Below, in pieces: positions 28,625 through 36,869 of a stretch of 64,000 nucleotides of DNA; the stretch's first letter is position 1; each line of letters opens with the position of its first letter. The DNA is taken from assembly GCA_023206055.1 (NCBI GenBank), contig CP065367.1:806001-870000 (forward strand). Reading direction: 5' to 3'. A program made the position numbers and the translations under genes. The stretch comes from Vibrio cyclitrophicus (lineage in GTDB: Bacteria; Pseudomonadota; Gammaproteobacteria; Enterobacterales; Vibrionaceae). The notes below the pieces were generated by a model. The model was not told the origin of the DNA, ran no database searches, and worked only from the letters and a program-made list of their open reading frames with translations.

Positions 28625-28643
28625 GAGAATTATTATCAATTAT
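28625..28643. promoter_or_regulatory. Candidate Fur box 1 upstream of vctP
   Basis: Begins GAGAATTATTATC. By eye, 12 of 19 positions agree with GATAATGATAATCATTATC. It lies 147 bases upstream of the vctP start codon. Confidence 0.5.
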
Positions 28644-28761
28644 ATTTGCACTAAATTGGCGACACAACAACTTTATTATTCAGAAATGTAAAAGTGAGTA
28701 TTCATGTTTTGCGTAGTCAAGAAAAGTATTAGGAATCAGAAATAGAAAAAGACACGAAAAG

Positions 28762-28780
28762 GAAAATAATTATCAATCTG
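28762..28780. promoter_or_regulatory. Candidate Fur box 2 upstream of vctP
   Basis: Begins GAAAATAATTATCAATC. By eye, about 13 of 19 positions agree with the Fur consensus. Confidence 0.4.
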
Positions 28781-28923
28781 GAGAGGACATTTGATGGCAA
28801 AAAGTGACCTAAAGACCTGCAATCACGGCACTTGACCCAAAGTTACGATTTGTAATTTACAATGTAAAGATGATATATAACAGCCACTTAATCATTAGTG
28901 AATTTACTGCTTTAATTTAAACC

Positions 28924-28942
28924 ACTAATGATAATGAATACG
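28924..28942. promoter_or_regulatory. Candidate Fur box 3, facing the small genes at 29328
   Basis: Begins ACTAATGATAATGAATAC. By eye, about 13 of 19 positions agree with the Fur consensus. It is the nearest such site to the small reading frames at 29328 and 29408. Confidence 0.4.
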
Positions 28943-29327
28943 AACAGACGCAAAGCCAAGTCTAGTCACATATCAAGGCAAGTCCCCCTGCTCTTCGCTC
29001 ATTTACCCTTCAGTAAGCGATGACAAATCACTCAAAAATATTTTTAAATTTAATTGAAAATAGGGTTGTAATTCTAAAAACTAGGCGTATAGTTCGCCAC
29101 CTGGCTCTAATCTATAGAGCTGTTAATGCTAAAGTAAGTCCAAGTTCCACAAAGACAGTTCTCGATTCCTCGTTACACCATCTCTGCGTCAGCTTTCACC
29201 CAGATAGTCATTCAATAGCTTCTCAATTAGATCCCATTACCGTTCTATTCGTCATTTGCTTTCTTTTTAGCGAATTCAAAATAGATCGACTACTTAAATA
29301 TAAATGTAATAAACACAAGGCACAGTT

Positions 29328-29426
29328 ATGTCACGCAGAACAACAAGACAAACCCATTGGTACCAACTATCACGCGAAAAAACAGTCAATAAACTAAAAG
29401 GTAATAAATGCTCAAGATCAAAATAG
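29328..29426 (+). CDS. Possible small basic protein, 32 residues
   Basis: Frame MSRRTTRQTHWYQLSREKTV and on, 32 residues, strongly basic. The ATG has AAGG seven bases upstream. Its end overlaps the next small gene by 19 bases in another frame, which would allow coupled translation. I do not recognise it. Short frames arise by chance, but two in a row with good ribosome-binding sites make this worth listing. Confidence 0.4.
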   Translation: MSRRTTRQTHWYQLSREKTVNKLKGNKCSRSK

Positions 29427-29617
29427 ATTTACATAAAGAAGAACTTTCATGGGTCACCGAGATTCGACAGCTCAATAGCGATATACTCCACCGCCACATA
29501 TTGCCCAAGCTACAACACAACAGTTATCTCATCGACTTTGAATTTAATGAAAGAGACAGCATCGGAACTATCGTTTCACGCAACGGAAACACCCTAGGAC
29601 ATTTCACACTCCTATAG
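29408..29617 (+). CDS. Small hypothetical protein, 69 residues
   Basis: Frame of 69 residues beginning MLKIKIDLHKEELSWVTEIR, acidic to neutral and without signal peptide or membrane helix. The ATG has AAAAGG six bases upstream. It overlaps the end of the 32-residue frame before it. The mix of charged and hydrophobic residues looks like a small folded protein. No family recognised. The gap after it to the next gene (29618-29848) shows nothing I can name. Confidence 0.5.
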   Translation: MLKIKIDLHKEELSWVTEIRQLNSDILHRHILPKLQHNSYLIDFEFNERDSIGTIVSRNGNTLGHFTLL

Positions 29618-29848
29618 CATTTCCCAAAGGCGACCAAAAGAAACATCGCCTAGTTCCAAAGATATAAAAGATGTCACCCTCAATTCGCTCTAGCAGAACA
29701 AAATAGAGTAGAAGTAAAACAGATCTGAAACCTAGCCCTTTTTGCATTTCACACGCGGCTAACGCTAGCTAGGTTATCGTGCTTCTATTGAAGCCAACTT
29801 ATATCAAACTCTGAATCACCACTGCGTCATTATCAGTGCATTCATGGA

Positions 29849-30442
29849 CTAATAGGTTAACGGCATCGACCTTAACTTCTGATCCAGCATATATAAGTGT
29901 TCTGCAGCTTGCATGTGTTGAGGGTAATCACTGAACTTCTCACGATTCTCCTCATTCATCTTACATGTCTCATCCACCAGCATTAACTTCCAATACAGCT
30001 TTGTTGTATGCAGCATCGCCAGTAAAGGTTTGAACACCTCTTTCTCATAAGCTTGAATCAACTCTTCAATCAATTCATCACGCTCGTCTTCACTTGCGAT
30101 TGAACCATTGGTTGCGGCCAACACTTTCTGATATTTCAGGTTGAGTTGCAGTTTATCCATAACCGTTTGGTTATCTACCGCCAGTTCGACCAGCTTCGAC
30201 TTAATGATACTCAGCCAGTTGTCTTGGCTAAGAACCGCTTCATCGACACTCGAAAAATCTTCGCGGATTTGACGTTCAACGTCTTTTTGAGCTTTCTTTA
30301 AAACGGCACGCACCTTTTGAAAAGGCAGCTGAAATTCCTTACTTAGCTCGATGATCAGTTTATGAAAACCACCATTTGGCAGGTGTAAGTTTTCTTTAAA
30401 CGTCGCCATTGCGGCTTCCTGCTGTTCTGTAAGGTTGCTCAT
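29849..30442 (-). CDS. Hypothetical protein, helical, 197 residues
   Basis: A soluble protein with no signal peptide or membrane segment, rich in Lys, Glu and Leu and likely all helical (EFQLPFQKVRAVLKKAQKDV, EDERDELIEELIQAYEKEVF). The start ATG at 30442 has GGAAAGAGA just upstream on its strand. I do not recognise a family. It stands alone, with flanking gaps of 231 and 266 bases, so neighbours give no clue. Confidence 0.72.
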   Translation of the reverse strand: MSNLTEQQEAAMATFKENLHLPNGGFHKLIIELSKEFQLPFQKVRAVLKKAQKDVERQIREDFSSVDEAVLSQDNWLSIIKSKLVELAVDNQTVMDKLQLNLKYQKVLAATNGSIASEDERDELIEELIQAYEKEVFKPLLAMLHTTKLYWKLMLVDETCKMNEENREKFSDYPQHMQAAEHLYMLDQKLRSMPLTY

Positions 30443-30588
30443 TCTCTTTCCTATTCTTTATAACTCACGGTGCTGAACCCGAGATCATACCATTATTAGC
30501 CACGGTTTTTCGGTTACTTCAGGCGCGAACCCTAGGTAGGTGTTTAAAATCGCTCAACACATTCTCATTCGGCTAATTTTTAGACCGC

Positions 30589-30605
30589 ATGGCATTAAAT
30601 GGTAA
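30589..30605 (+). promoter_or_regulatory. Repeated upstream motif, copy A
   Basis: ATGGCATTAAATGGTAA, 120 bases before the 53-residue gene at 30709. It matches copy B at 31015-31031 at 16 of 17 positions. Function unknown; a shared regulator site or promoter part is possible. Confidence 0.4.
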
Positions 30606-30708
30606 GTCCCGATCGGCGAATATTCGTACATTACGCACTCAGGGTATACAGCCAGACAGGAGTCTTTACTTATATATGCAAAATAACAGCGAGAAGTGAG
30701 AGAGCATC

Positions 30709-30870
30709 ATGACCTATTCAGAATACAAAGAATCCGATTTACATAAGTGCGTGAGCATTGCTGGTGAAGCAACGGTCTCAATTGCCAAGTTTGTCTTTAA
30801 AGCCACCACCCTTTTATTCCGATTTTTCCGTTGGCTTGCGGTGAAGACTTATAACTATGTCATGAAGTAA
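30709..30870 (+). CDS. Small hypothetical protein with hydrophobic segment, 53 residues
   Basis: Frame MTYSEYKESDLHKCVSIAGE and on, 53 residues. A long apolar and aromatic segment (SIAKFVFKATTLLFRFFRWL) looks membrane-associated or amphipathic. A purine-rich GAGAAGTGAGAGAG precedes the ATG, and a strong terminator starts 38 bases after the stop, so this has the full layout of a real single-gene unit. No family recognised. Confidence 0.62.
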   Translation: MTYSEYKESDLHKCVSIAGEATVSIAKFVFKATTLLFRFFRWLAVKTYNYVMK

Positions 30871-30908
30871 CCGCTGTTATTATCACGACTCTTCCTTTCA
30901 AAAAATTA

Positions 30909-30938
30909 AGCGCGCCCTTTTAGGTCGCGCTTTTTTTA
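30909..30938 (+). terminator. Terminator after the 53-residue gene
   Basis: AAGCGCG and CGCGCTT with loop CCCTTTTAGGT and a run of seven T. Confidence 0.85.
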
Positions 30939-31014
30939 TGCCTGTATTTTCTGTAGTTAAGTTCCCCATAGCCAAATTTTGATGCTTCAAATGCGTGACC
31001 ACTTTATATCGCCA

Positions 31015-31031
31015 ATGGCGTTAAATGGTAA
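31015..31031 (+). promoter_or_regulatory. Repeated upstream motif, copy B
   Basis: ATGGCGTTAAATGGTAA, 90 bases before the lipoprotein gene at 31105. See copy A at 30589. After the core both copies run on with loosely similar CGA-AATA text. Confidence 0.4.
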
Positions 31032-31104
31032 AACTGACCATCGAATAAAAACCATACTACACCTGTTCCAACGAAACAGACTTCTAACTTATACAGGTAC
31101 TAAA

Positions 31105-31644
31105 ATGAAAAAGATTGCACTTAAAATTATAGGACTAACGGTTTTGGCTTCTGCGCTAACTGGTTGTATCGGCAGTAACGCCGTAACAGGGAAAGTGATG
31201 AAATTTAACGTTGAAGTTGTCGATAACCGCTATGCTCGTGCAGGTGTAAACTTCTTATTAGCGCCTGTGTACGGTATTACTACCGCAGCCGACTACGTAG
31301 TATTCAACTCACTTGAATTCTGGACGGGTAAAAACCCAATCAGCGGCGCGCCACACGTGTTCGATACAAAAACAGACACACACTTCAAAGTTAATGATGA
31401 ACTTGACCCAAGCCTAAAAGAGGCACCTGTCGGTCCAATCTCAAACAACCGCACTATCGAGACTGGTGAGATGATCAAGATCGACGAAAACACTATCCAA
31501 ATGGATATCGTCTACACCAGTGGCGAAACAGCAACGCTGACTGGTATCAAAGAAGGTCAGAACGTGACTTACTACATGGACGGTCAGTTAGTGTCTCAAA
31601 CAACTATCGCTGAGCTAGAGAAGATCCAAGGCTCTGAGGCTTAA
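31105..31644 (+). CDS. DUF3332-type lipoprotein
   Basis: A 179-residue protein with a lipoprotein signal peptide: basic start, hydrophobic stretch and lipobox LTGC giving a lipidated cysteine near residue 20. The frame is open to 30979, but only the ATG at 31105 puts the signal peptide at the start. The mature part (NVEVVDNRYARAGVNFLLAP, FNSLEFWTGKNP) looks like the DUF3332 family, whose role is unknown. It has its own terminator, a perfect palindrome, shortly after the stop. Confidence 0.8.
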   Translation: MKKIALKIIGLTVLASALTGCIGSNAVTGKVMKFNVEVVDNRYARAGVNFLLAPVYGITTAADYVVFNSLEFWTGKNPISGAPHVFDTKTDTHFKVNDELDPSLKEAPVGPISNNRTIETGEMIKIDENTIQMDIVYTSGETATLTGIKEGQNVTYYMDGQLVSQTTIAELEKIQGSEA

Positions 31645-31732
31645 GGTTTTTAGCTCACATTGAGACTCAAGATTCGTAGCTCATAGCGAGCTCAATCTCA
31701 AAGCTACGTTTGACTTTGAACCGCCTAAAACA

Positions 31733-31762
31733 AAAGAAGCCCGGCAATTGCCGGGCTTCTTT
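31733..31762. terminator. Bidirectional terminator, perfect 30-base palindrome
   Basis: AAAGAAGCCCGGCAA followed by its exact reverse complement. It ends both the lipoprotein gene and the four-gene efflux/channel operon on the other strand. Confidence 0.9.
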
Positions 31763-31774
31763 GTATGTGATCGA

Positions 31775-32431
31775 TTAAGACTGAGATTGAGCGAGTCGAA
31801 TACTCACCAAGCTCGCCACCATAATTGCTAAGTAAAAACTGCCGATGATCGACTCCATAAATACAAAAAACTGAGCAATAGGCAAAGCAGGTGAAATGTC
31901 ACCATAGCCCACCGTAGTCAGAGTGATGAAGCTGAAATACATCGCATTGAACAAGTTCGTTAGCCAAATTTGCTCTTCTAAGCCATTAAATGCATTGGGA
32001 AAGATTTCCAAAATCAACAAGTAGATGGTCGACCACGCAAAACCCAACAACAGATAAATACAGATGGACCCGATGATATGATTTGGCGTGACGGTTTTCG
32101 CTTGTATTACCTGCCTTAACGCCGAATAAATATGTGAAAACAGAAAGATGGCCAACGCAGTTAACGTTACGATAGACAAGTTGTAGCCTTCTAAGAACGA
32201 AAACACACCCGACACCGATGCGGTGATCAACAACAACCCATACCAAGAGCGATACAAAGAACGCTCTTTATGAATGCCGACAATCGAAACCGCTAAGGTA
32301 ATAATGATCAAAAATAGAATCGTTTTTTGGCCTTGCGGATAAAACTGCTGCATCACCGCACAACCAAAAAACAACACCAACAGTGCATAGAATAAGAAGT
32401 AGAAGTTGTCGTCTTTCGAGACTGCCTTCAT
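31775..32431 (-). CDS. Two-pore-type potassium channel protein
   Basis: A 218-residue membrane protein with about six hydrophobic segments and, near residue 180, the potassium selectivity filter and pore helix (SFITLTTVGYGDISPALP). It would form a tetrameric K+ pore. There is no RCK or other regulatory domain. Its ATG directly follows the stop codon of the AI-2E-type permease gene, so it is the last gene of a tightly packed operon with an efflux adaptor and its membrane partner. An ion channel in such an operon is unusual. Confidence 0.87.
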   Translation of the reverse strand: MKAVSKDDNFYFLFYALLVLFFGCAVMQQFYPQGQKTILFLIIITLAVSIVGIHKERSLYRSWYGLLLITASVSGVFSFLEGYNLSIVTLTALAIFLFSHIYSALRQVIQAKTVTPNHIIGSICIYLLLGFAWSTIYLLILEIFPNAFNGLEEQIWLTNLFNAMYFSFITLTTVGYGDISPALPIAQFFVFMESIIGSFYLAIMVASLVSIRLAQSQS

Positions 32432-33532
32432 CTATTTCTCCTCTGTCTCTGCTTTGTTTATCTCAGCTTCTTCTTGGTTTTTCTCTTCAAGCCCAAGCCA
32501 CGCCATCATCAGCTCATAGGTCAAACTCAGAATCACAGCACCAACAAACAAACCGACAATGCCTGACATCGCCATCCCGCCCAACGCACCCAATAAAATA
32601 ACCAGCATTGGAATATGAGAACCGCGGCTTAGCAGTACAGGCTTCAAGATAGCGTCACTGCCACTCACCAAAATACACCACACTAAGAACAAACTTGCCG
32701 CCAGCGTCGATTCAACACTGAACATGTAGATAATGGCTGGTAACAGAGCAAGAATCGGTGGAAGTTGTATGATTGCAATTAACAATACCGCCAACGCCCA
32801 AAACGCAGCAGCAGGTACGCCCGCAATCACCAAACCAATTGCCGACATCATAGATTGAATCACAGCAACACCAATCACACCTTGTACAACACTACGAACG
32901 GTCGATTTAGAAAGCTGTACCAGTTCTTCACCTTTACCGTCTGTTAAGCGTGCTACCAAGTGAGTCACACCCATTTGGCATTTATCGGCGTTGCTCATGA
33001 ACGCACCAGCAATGATGGTCGAGATGATAAATTGAATGAAGCCACCACCCAGTGAACCCAGAACCGACGCTGCTTTGGTCGCGAATATCTTCAGTTCTTC
33101 CGCATACTTGATGAACACACTTTCTATGTTGGACGATGCGTGAACCAAGGCCGCATAGACTTTTTCACCAATCAACGGAATGTCTTGCAAAGATTCTTTC
33201 GGTTTAGGCAGGGACAAAGTGCCATCTTGTAGCCCTGTCATTAGGTCCGATGCACTGGTATAGATACCAGATGAAAGCGCCACCAGTGGAATCAGTAGCA
33301 ACAGCACACCAATAAAGCTCAGTAATGCACTGGCTTTGCCTTTCGACATCCCGGTTTTATTTGAAATCGCCACTGTCACTGGGTAAAGCGCAGTCGCAAT
33401 GATTGCCCCCCACACTACCAACAGAATGAATGGGCGCAGAATTGAAAAACACCAATAGACGAGCATGGCAATGGCTGCAATTTTTATTGCGGCATCAATC
33501 GCCTGTTTTGAAAAATCATCGGTTAACTTCAT
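32432..33532 (-). CDS. AI-2E family (PerM/YdiK-like) permease
   Basis: A 366-residue membrane protein of the AI-2E transporter family. It has an N-terminal pair of helices (LVYWCFSILRPFILLVVWGA), a soluble middle part and the C-terminal helix bundle with the glycine-rich ends typical of the family (LGALGGMAMSGIVGLFVGAV). The name is historical; members include autoinducer, ion and unknown transporters. The last 20 residues are rich in Glu and Lys. It sits 24 bases after the DUF2955 gene and touches the K+ channel gene. Confidence 0.85.
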   Translation of the reverse strand: MKLTDDFSKQAIDAAIKIAAIAMLVYWCFSILRPFILLVVWGAIIATALYPVTVAISNKTGMSKGKASALLSFIGVLLLLIPLVALSSGIYTSASDLMTGLQDGTLSLPKPKESLQDIPLIGEKVYAALVHASSNIESVFIKYAEELKIFATKAASVLGSLGGGFIQFIISTIIAGAFMSNADKCQMGVTHLVARLTDGKGEELVQLSKSTVRSVVQGVIGVAVIQSMMSAIGLVIAGVPAAAFWALAVLLIAIIQLPPILALLPAIIYMFSVESTLAASLFLVWCILVSGSDAILKPVLLSRGSHIPMLVILLGALGGMAMSGIVGLFVGAVILSLTYELMMAWLGLEEKNQEEAEINKAETEEK

Positions 33533-33556
33533 GAGACGTCCTTGTTAGGGCAAAAA

Positions 33557-34576
33557 TTAGGGCTGATTTTGTAGAAACTTCCAATTCCTGGTTTCAAGGA
33601 AGAGTGAAGCCAAAATCATATAAACTCCAATTAACACTAATTGGAATATACGTATGAATGTGTTGCTGTCGATATCGCCTGAGCTCATCAATGTGCTTCC
33701 TACGAGTACCAATAAAGTACTGAATGCAGTGGCGAAAATCGGTGCTTTTTCTGGAACGGTATAGATCTTAGTAGCCATAAGAATGGCGATAAGTCCTATA
33801 AATAAAGAATAGAAGACAATATTGGGAACAATAGAAAGGATTGAAAAAGCAGCAATCGCCAACAAGCCTCCAATACCATTACTGATGACGAGAAACGCAC
33901 TCAGCTTTACAGACTTTTCTGAAGTGATCATTAACGACAACAACGCGATAAACATCATAGTCAGCAGTGCTTCAGATATCTGAAAGATAAAGAAAAAGCA
34001 CACCACAGGATACGAGATAATCATCGCTCTAAAGGCTGCATACCAACGTTGTTTCTTTTCGAGTGGCGCAGTCGCGAAACCTGAAAACTCCGATTTAGGC
34101 TCAGGAAAGAACACATGCACTAGGGCAAAGATCATCACTGAAACCACACCCGATGTTGCCAAACCAGATGCCAATAACACCGACACGCCCGGATTATCAA
34201 TGGCCATGAATGGCAGCATCAACACGGCAATCAAGAGTATGGTGGCGAACAGATTCCACTTTGGATCGACAAACAAGTAGTAGCCCCACAGCATCATCAG
34301 CCCCACTAAAACCAGCAACGGGATGGGATAATGTGTAATACCACGAGACAACAACAAACCTAACGCCATGGTGGCAACCACCGCCAACAACAGTTCGTAG
34401 ACCGTTTCTTTGTGCAGATTAGGTTTATCGATTAAGAACTTAGCGGTGAACACTGGAGCAACGAACGCAAGTGGCCAGTTAATCCACGCCGCCAAAAATA
34501 CAGCCAACGTGACCCCGACGGTATACCGCAGGATCCGTTGCTGTGTTTGTTGGTCTAGTACGGGCTTATCGGACAT
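33557..34576 (-). CDS. DUF2955/FUSC-like inner-membrane protein
   Basis: A 339-residue integral membrane protein with two blocks of four to six helices and a central charged loop near residues 165-185 (FFPEPKSEFSGFATAPLEKK). This layout is that of DUF2955/aromatic-acid-exporter-like proteins, which work with an HlyD-type adaptor. Its start overlaps the end of the adaptor gene by 11 bases. It is paralogous in setting to the partial gene at 1-528. Substrate unknown; aromatic acids or other small toxic compounds are the usual guess for the family. Confidence 0.82.
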   Translation of the reverse strand: MSDKPVLDQQTQQRILRYTVGVTLAVFLAAWINWPLAFVAPVFTAKFLIDKPNLHKETVYELLLAVVATMALGLLLSRGITHYPIPLLVLVGLMMLWGYYLFVDPKWNLFATILLIAVLMLPFMAIDNPGVSVLLASGLATSGVVSVMIFALVHVFFPEPKSEFSGFATAPLEKKQRWYAAFRAMIISYPVVCFFFIFQISEALLTMMFIALLSLMITSEKSVKLSAFLVISNGIGGLLAIAAFSILSIVPNIVFYSLFIGLIAILMATKIYTVPEKAPIFATAFSTLLVLVGSTLMSSGDIDSNTFIRIFQLVLIGVYMILASLFLETRNWKFLQNQP

Positions 34577-35687
34577 AAGACAATACGCTAATAAATCGAA
34601 TCCAAAGCTTGCCTATCGCATTGAAAACAAAGTTATCGCCGCTATAAACAATCACATCTGCCTGACCGCCTACACGTAACATGCCTTGCATGGTGTCACG
34701 CTCAAACTCGATGGTGATTGGAAGCATTTGAGTTTGGCGCAACCAGCCCGTTTGTTGGCTAGCTTGAGCAAGCTTACCCGCTTGATCGTTCTGCCCCCAA
34801 TCAACACCCCAATCGATGCTGCTGACACGGCCTTTGACAATCTGACCTGGAGCAAAATCGAGAGCGACTTCCACTTCATCACCTACCGCAACATTGCCTA
34901 AGCTGTTCTCACGGTAATAAGCTTCGATCCAGATGTCTTCCGTCGAGACAAACGTCATAATCGCTTGGCCTGCCGAAGCATAGAATCCTTCAGAAAGACT
35001 AAAGTTAGACACACCACCTTGAGTCGGCGCTTTGATAACGGTACGTTCAAGGTTTAGCTGAGCCTGTTCCAACGCCAATAAGGCCGCTTTCACTTGGCTG
35101 TTCTCTTCACCCTCTTTACCCATCTGCTGCTTGGCACGTTCCAAATCCGCTTCAGCGTTAGTCACGCCAGCACGAGAAGTTGCTAACGCAGCTCTAGCCT
35201 CATCAGCGTCCGACTTAGACATCACGCCTTTTTCAGCCATTTCCAGAACACGTTTCGCTTGGAGCTGAGTGTTTTGTTTCTCAACCAGAGCAGAAGTTAA
35301 TTTAGCTTGTGCAGAAGCGATGTTGGCGGTTTGAGCACCGACATTCTGCCCAGCAATCTCAAGATTTTGCTCGGCTTGTTGCACCGCAATTCGGTAATCA
35401 GATTCATCAAGAATCGCGAGTGTGTCACCTTGATTAACCAATTGATTCGGCTTAACTAAGATATCAAGCACTTTGCCTGACACTTCAGGTTTAATAGGAA
35501 CGATGTAACCCTTCACGCGGGCATTATCGGTGATGGGTATAATTCGATCAGCAACAATGCTGAACAGCAGCGTAAATGCCACAAACCCAAGCAGGTAGTT
35601 GGTTACCTTTCTTACCTTATCCTTGCCATTCTCTGGTTGGCTACTTTCTTCATTGTCGTCTTGCTTGTTCCCTTTAACTTCAGACAT
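34566..35687 (-). CDS. HlyD-family membrane-fusion protein
   Basis: A 373-residue periplasmic adaptor with a short charged cytoplasmic N-terminus, one membrane helix about 31-50, lipoyl halves (LDILVKPNQLVNQGDTLAIL and APTQGGVSNFSLSEG), a helical hairpin rich in Ala, Gln and Glu, and a beta-barrel domain. The ATG is preceded by GGGAG. It is the first gene of a four-gene operon and lies opposite an AraC-type regulator. It resembles the adaptor at 538-1602 in size and motif order, so the window carries two such modules. Confidence 0.9.
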   Translation of the reverse strand: MSEVKGNKQDDNEESSQPENGKDKVRKVTNYLLGFVAFTLLFSIVADRIIPITDNARVKGYIVPIKPEVSGKVLDILVKPNQLVNQGDTLAILDESDYRIAVQQAEQNLEIAGQNVGAQTANIASAQAKLTSALVEKQNTQLQAKRVLEMAEKGVMSKSDADEARAALATSRAGVTNAEADLERAKQQMGKEGEENSQVKAALLALEQAQLNLERTVIKAPTQGGVSNFSLSEGFYASAGQAIMTFVSTEDIWIEAYYRENSLGNVAVGDEVEVALDFAPGQIVKGRVSSIDWGVDWGQNDQAGKLAQASQQTGWLRQTQMLPITIEFERDTMQGMLRVGGQADVIVYSGDNFVFNAIGKLWIRFISVLSYVR

Positions 35688-35839
35688 GGAACTCCCTTCT
35701 CAATAACTAACATCAACAAAATTAATATCTTAAAAATAAACCTGACCATGGAAAACTCAAGTAAATAGGGTTAGATTTACTAAACAAAGTGTCGTAAATG
35801 ATATGCACGTCCAATTATGTATCAATGCACAAGGATTGA

Positions 35840-36841
35840 TTGATCATGGCCAACAGCTCTTATCAAGTACCCGTTATACAAACCAGTTACGCCAAGATCT
35901 TAGTCCAAATTTTTACTGACTATGGATTAGACCTACACAAACTGCTCGAAGACTCGGGCCTACCACCTGATCTTATTGAGTCAGAAAGTGACTTTGTGCC
36001 GTCGGAATCCATCAAACGATTGATTTATCTGACCTCATCACAATTGGGCGTTTCTCGATTTACGGATGTACTTGGTCTTGCGTTCAGACGAAGAATCATC
36101 CCATACGTCTTGCATCAATTTACCGAGTTCGACACCATTGGCGACTCGTTAAAACACATCAACACGATCTTCTCTTATGACTCGCCCGGCAGTAGTGTCG
36201 ATTTCGTTGTTGAACATGGCCAAAGCTGGTTTTGCCGAACATCGCCTGATGAGCCTTCATCGATGTTCCAATGGGGCGAAGTATTTGCCATCACCTACAT
36301 CATTGAGCTAATCACGATTCTGTCTCACTCACCTTGGCAACCTACCAAGATACGTTTGCAAGGACATGACACCGACATCGTCAAAACACTTGTTCCGAGC
36401 AATTGCCAACTGTTCATCGACCACAGTTCAACCGCGGTGATGATCCCTGATGAGCTCCTACAGCTTCCCATTCGTCTCACCGCCAAAGACTTAAGCAATA
36501 AGCCCGCGATCATTGAGTGGCACACAAGCTTTACTGACAGCGTTTATGAGTTACTTAAGCCTTACATGAAAGAGCAAGACCTCTCACTTGAAGAGGCCGC
36601 AGAGCTGCTTAATTTCTCGGTAAGAACCTTTCAGCGTAAGCTTAAAAACGAAAACACCACCTACCGAAAAATCAAAGAGAATCTGATGTTTTCTGTAGCC
36701 TGTGAGCTAATGGAAGAAGGTCACACGCTGACTTACATCTCTAGCCAACTGGGTTACACCAACATCTCGCATTTCTCGAGAGCCTTTAAACGGGTGTCTG
36801 GTCTTACTCCGAAGATTTACCAACGCTCGATATCGGCTTAG
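35840..36841 (+). CDS. AraC-family transcriptional regulator
   Basis: A 333-residue regulator. The N-terminal two thirds is an AraC-type arabinose-binding-like domain of the OruR/VirS kind, and the C-terminal domain holds two helix-turn-helix motifs (LSLEEAAELLNFSVRTFQRK and ISSQLGYTNISHFSRAFKRV). It is divergent from the HlyD/DUF2955/AI-2E/K+ channel operon across 152 bases and is its likely regulator. A related regulator of the same build lies at 43733-44740. Effector unknown. Confidence 0.88.
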   Translation: MIMANSSYQVPVIQTSYAKILVQIFTDYGLDLHKLLEDSGLPPDLIESESDFVPSESIKRLIYLTSSQLGVSRFTDVLGLAFRRRIIPYVLHQFTEFDTIGDSLKHINTIFSYDSPGSSVDFVVEHGQSWFCRTSPDEPSSMFQWGEVFAITYIIELITILSHSPWQPTKIRLQGHDTDIVKTLVPSNCQLFIDHSSTAVMIPDELLQLPIRLTAKDLSNKPAIIEWHTSFTDSVYELLKPYMKEQDLSLEEAAELLNFSVRTFQRKLKNENTTYRKIKENLMFSVACELMEEGHTLTYISSQLGYTNISHFSRAFKRVSGLTPKIYQRSISA

Positions 36842-36869
36842 ACACCGTTAAGTTCGTTAGCTAAATAGA

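Larger units (their letters stand above)
28479..29327. other. Long AT-rich gap upstream of vctP with Fur-like sites
   Basis: About 850 bases without a convincing protein gene. It holds three Fur-box-like sequences (separate entries) and an exact 8-base inverted pair, CATTAGTG at 28893-28900 and CACTAATG at 28923-28930. A frame of 125 codons at 29020-29397 has no ribosome-binding site and no recognisable features and was not called. A small RNA could be hidden here, but I see no terminator that would define one. Confidence 0.4.

Noticed and set aside
28860..29020. RyhB-like small RNA near the Fur-like sites
   Set aside because: I found neither a core resembling known RyhB sequences nor a terminator hairpin. 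The Fur-like sites alone are not enough.
29020..29397. Open frame of 125 codons upstream of the small genes
   Set aside because: No ribosome-binding site, no domain-like pattern, unusual residue mix and overlap with the better-supported 32-residue frame. Treated as chance.
30589..30605. Sigma-54 promoter in the repeated motif
   Set aside because: The GG to GC spacing needed for the -24/-12 elements is not met.
32383..32601. Plus-strand 72-codon frame rich in Ser and Arg
   Set aside because: Shadow of the junction of the AI-2E permease and K+ channel genes on the other strand.
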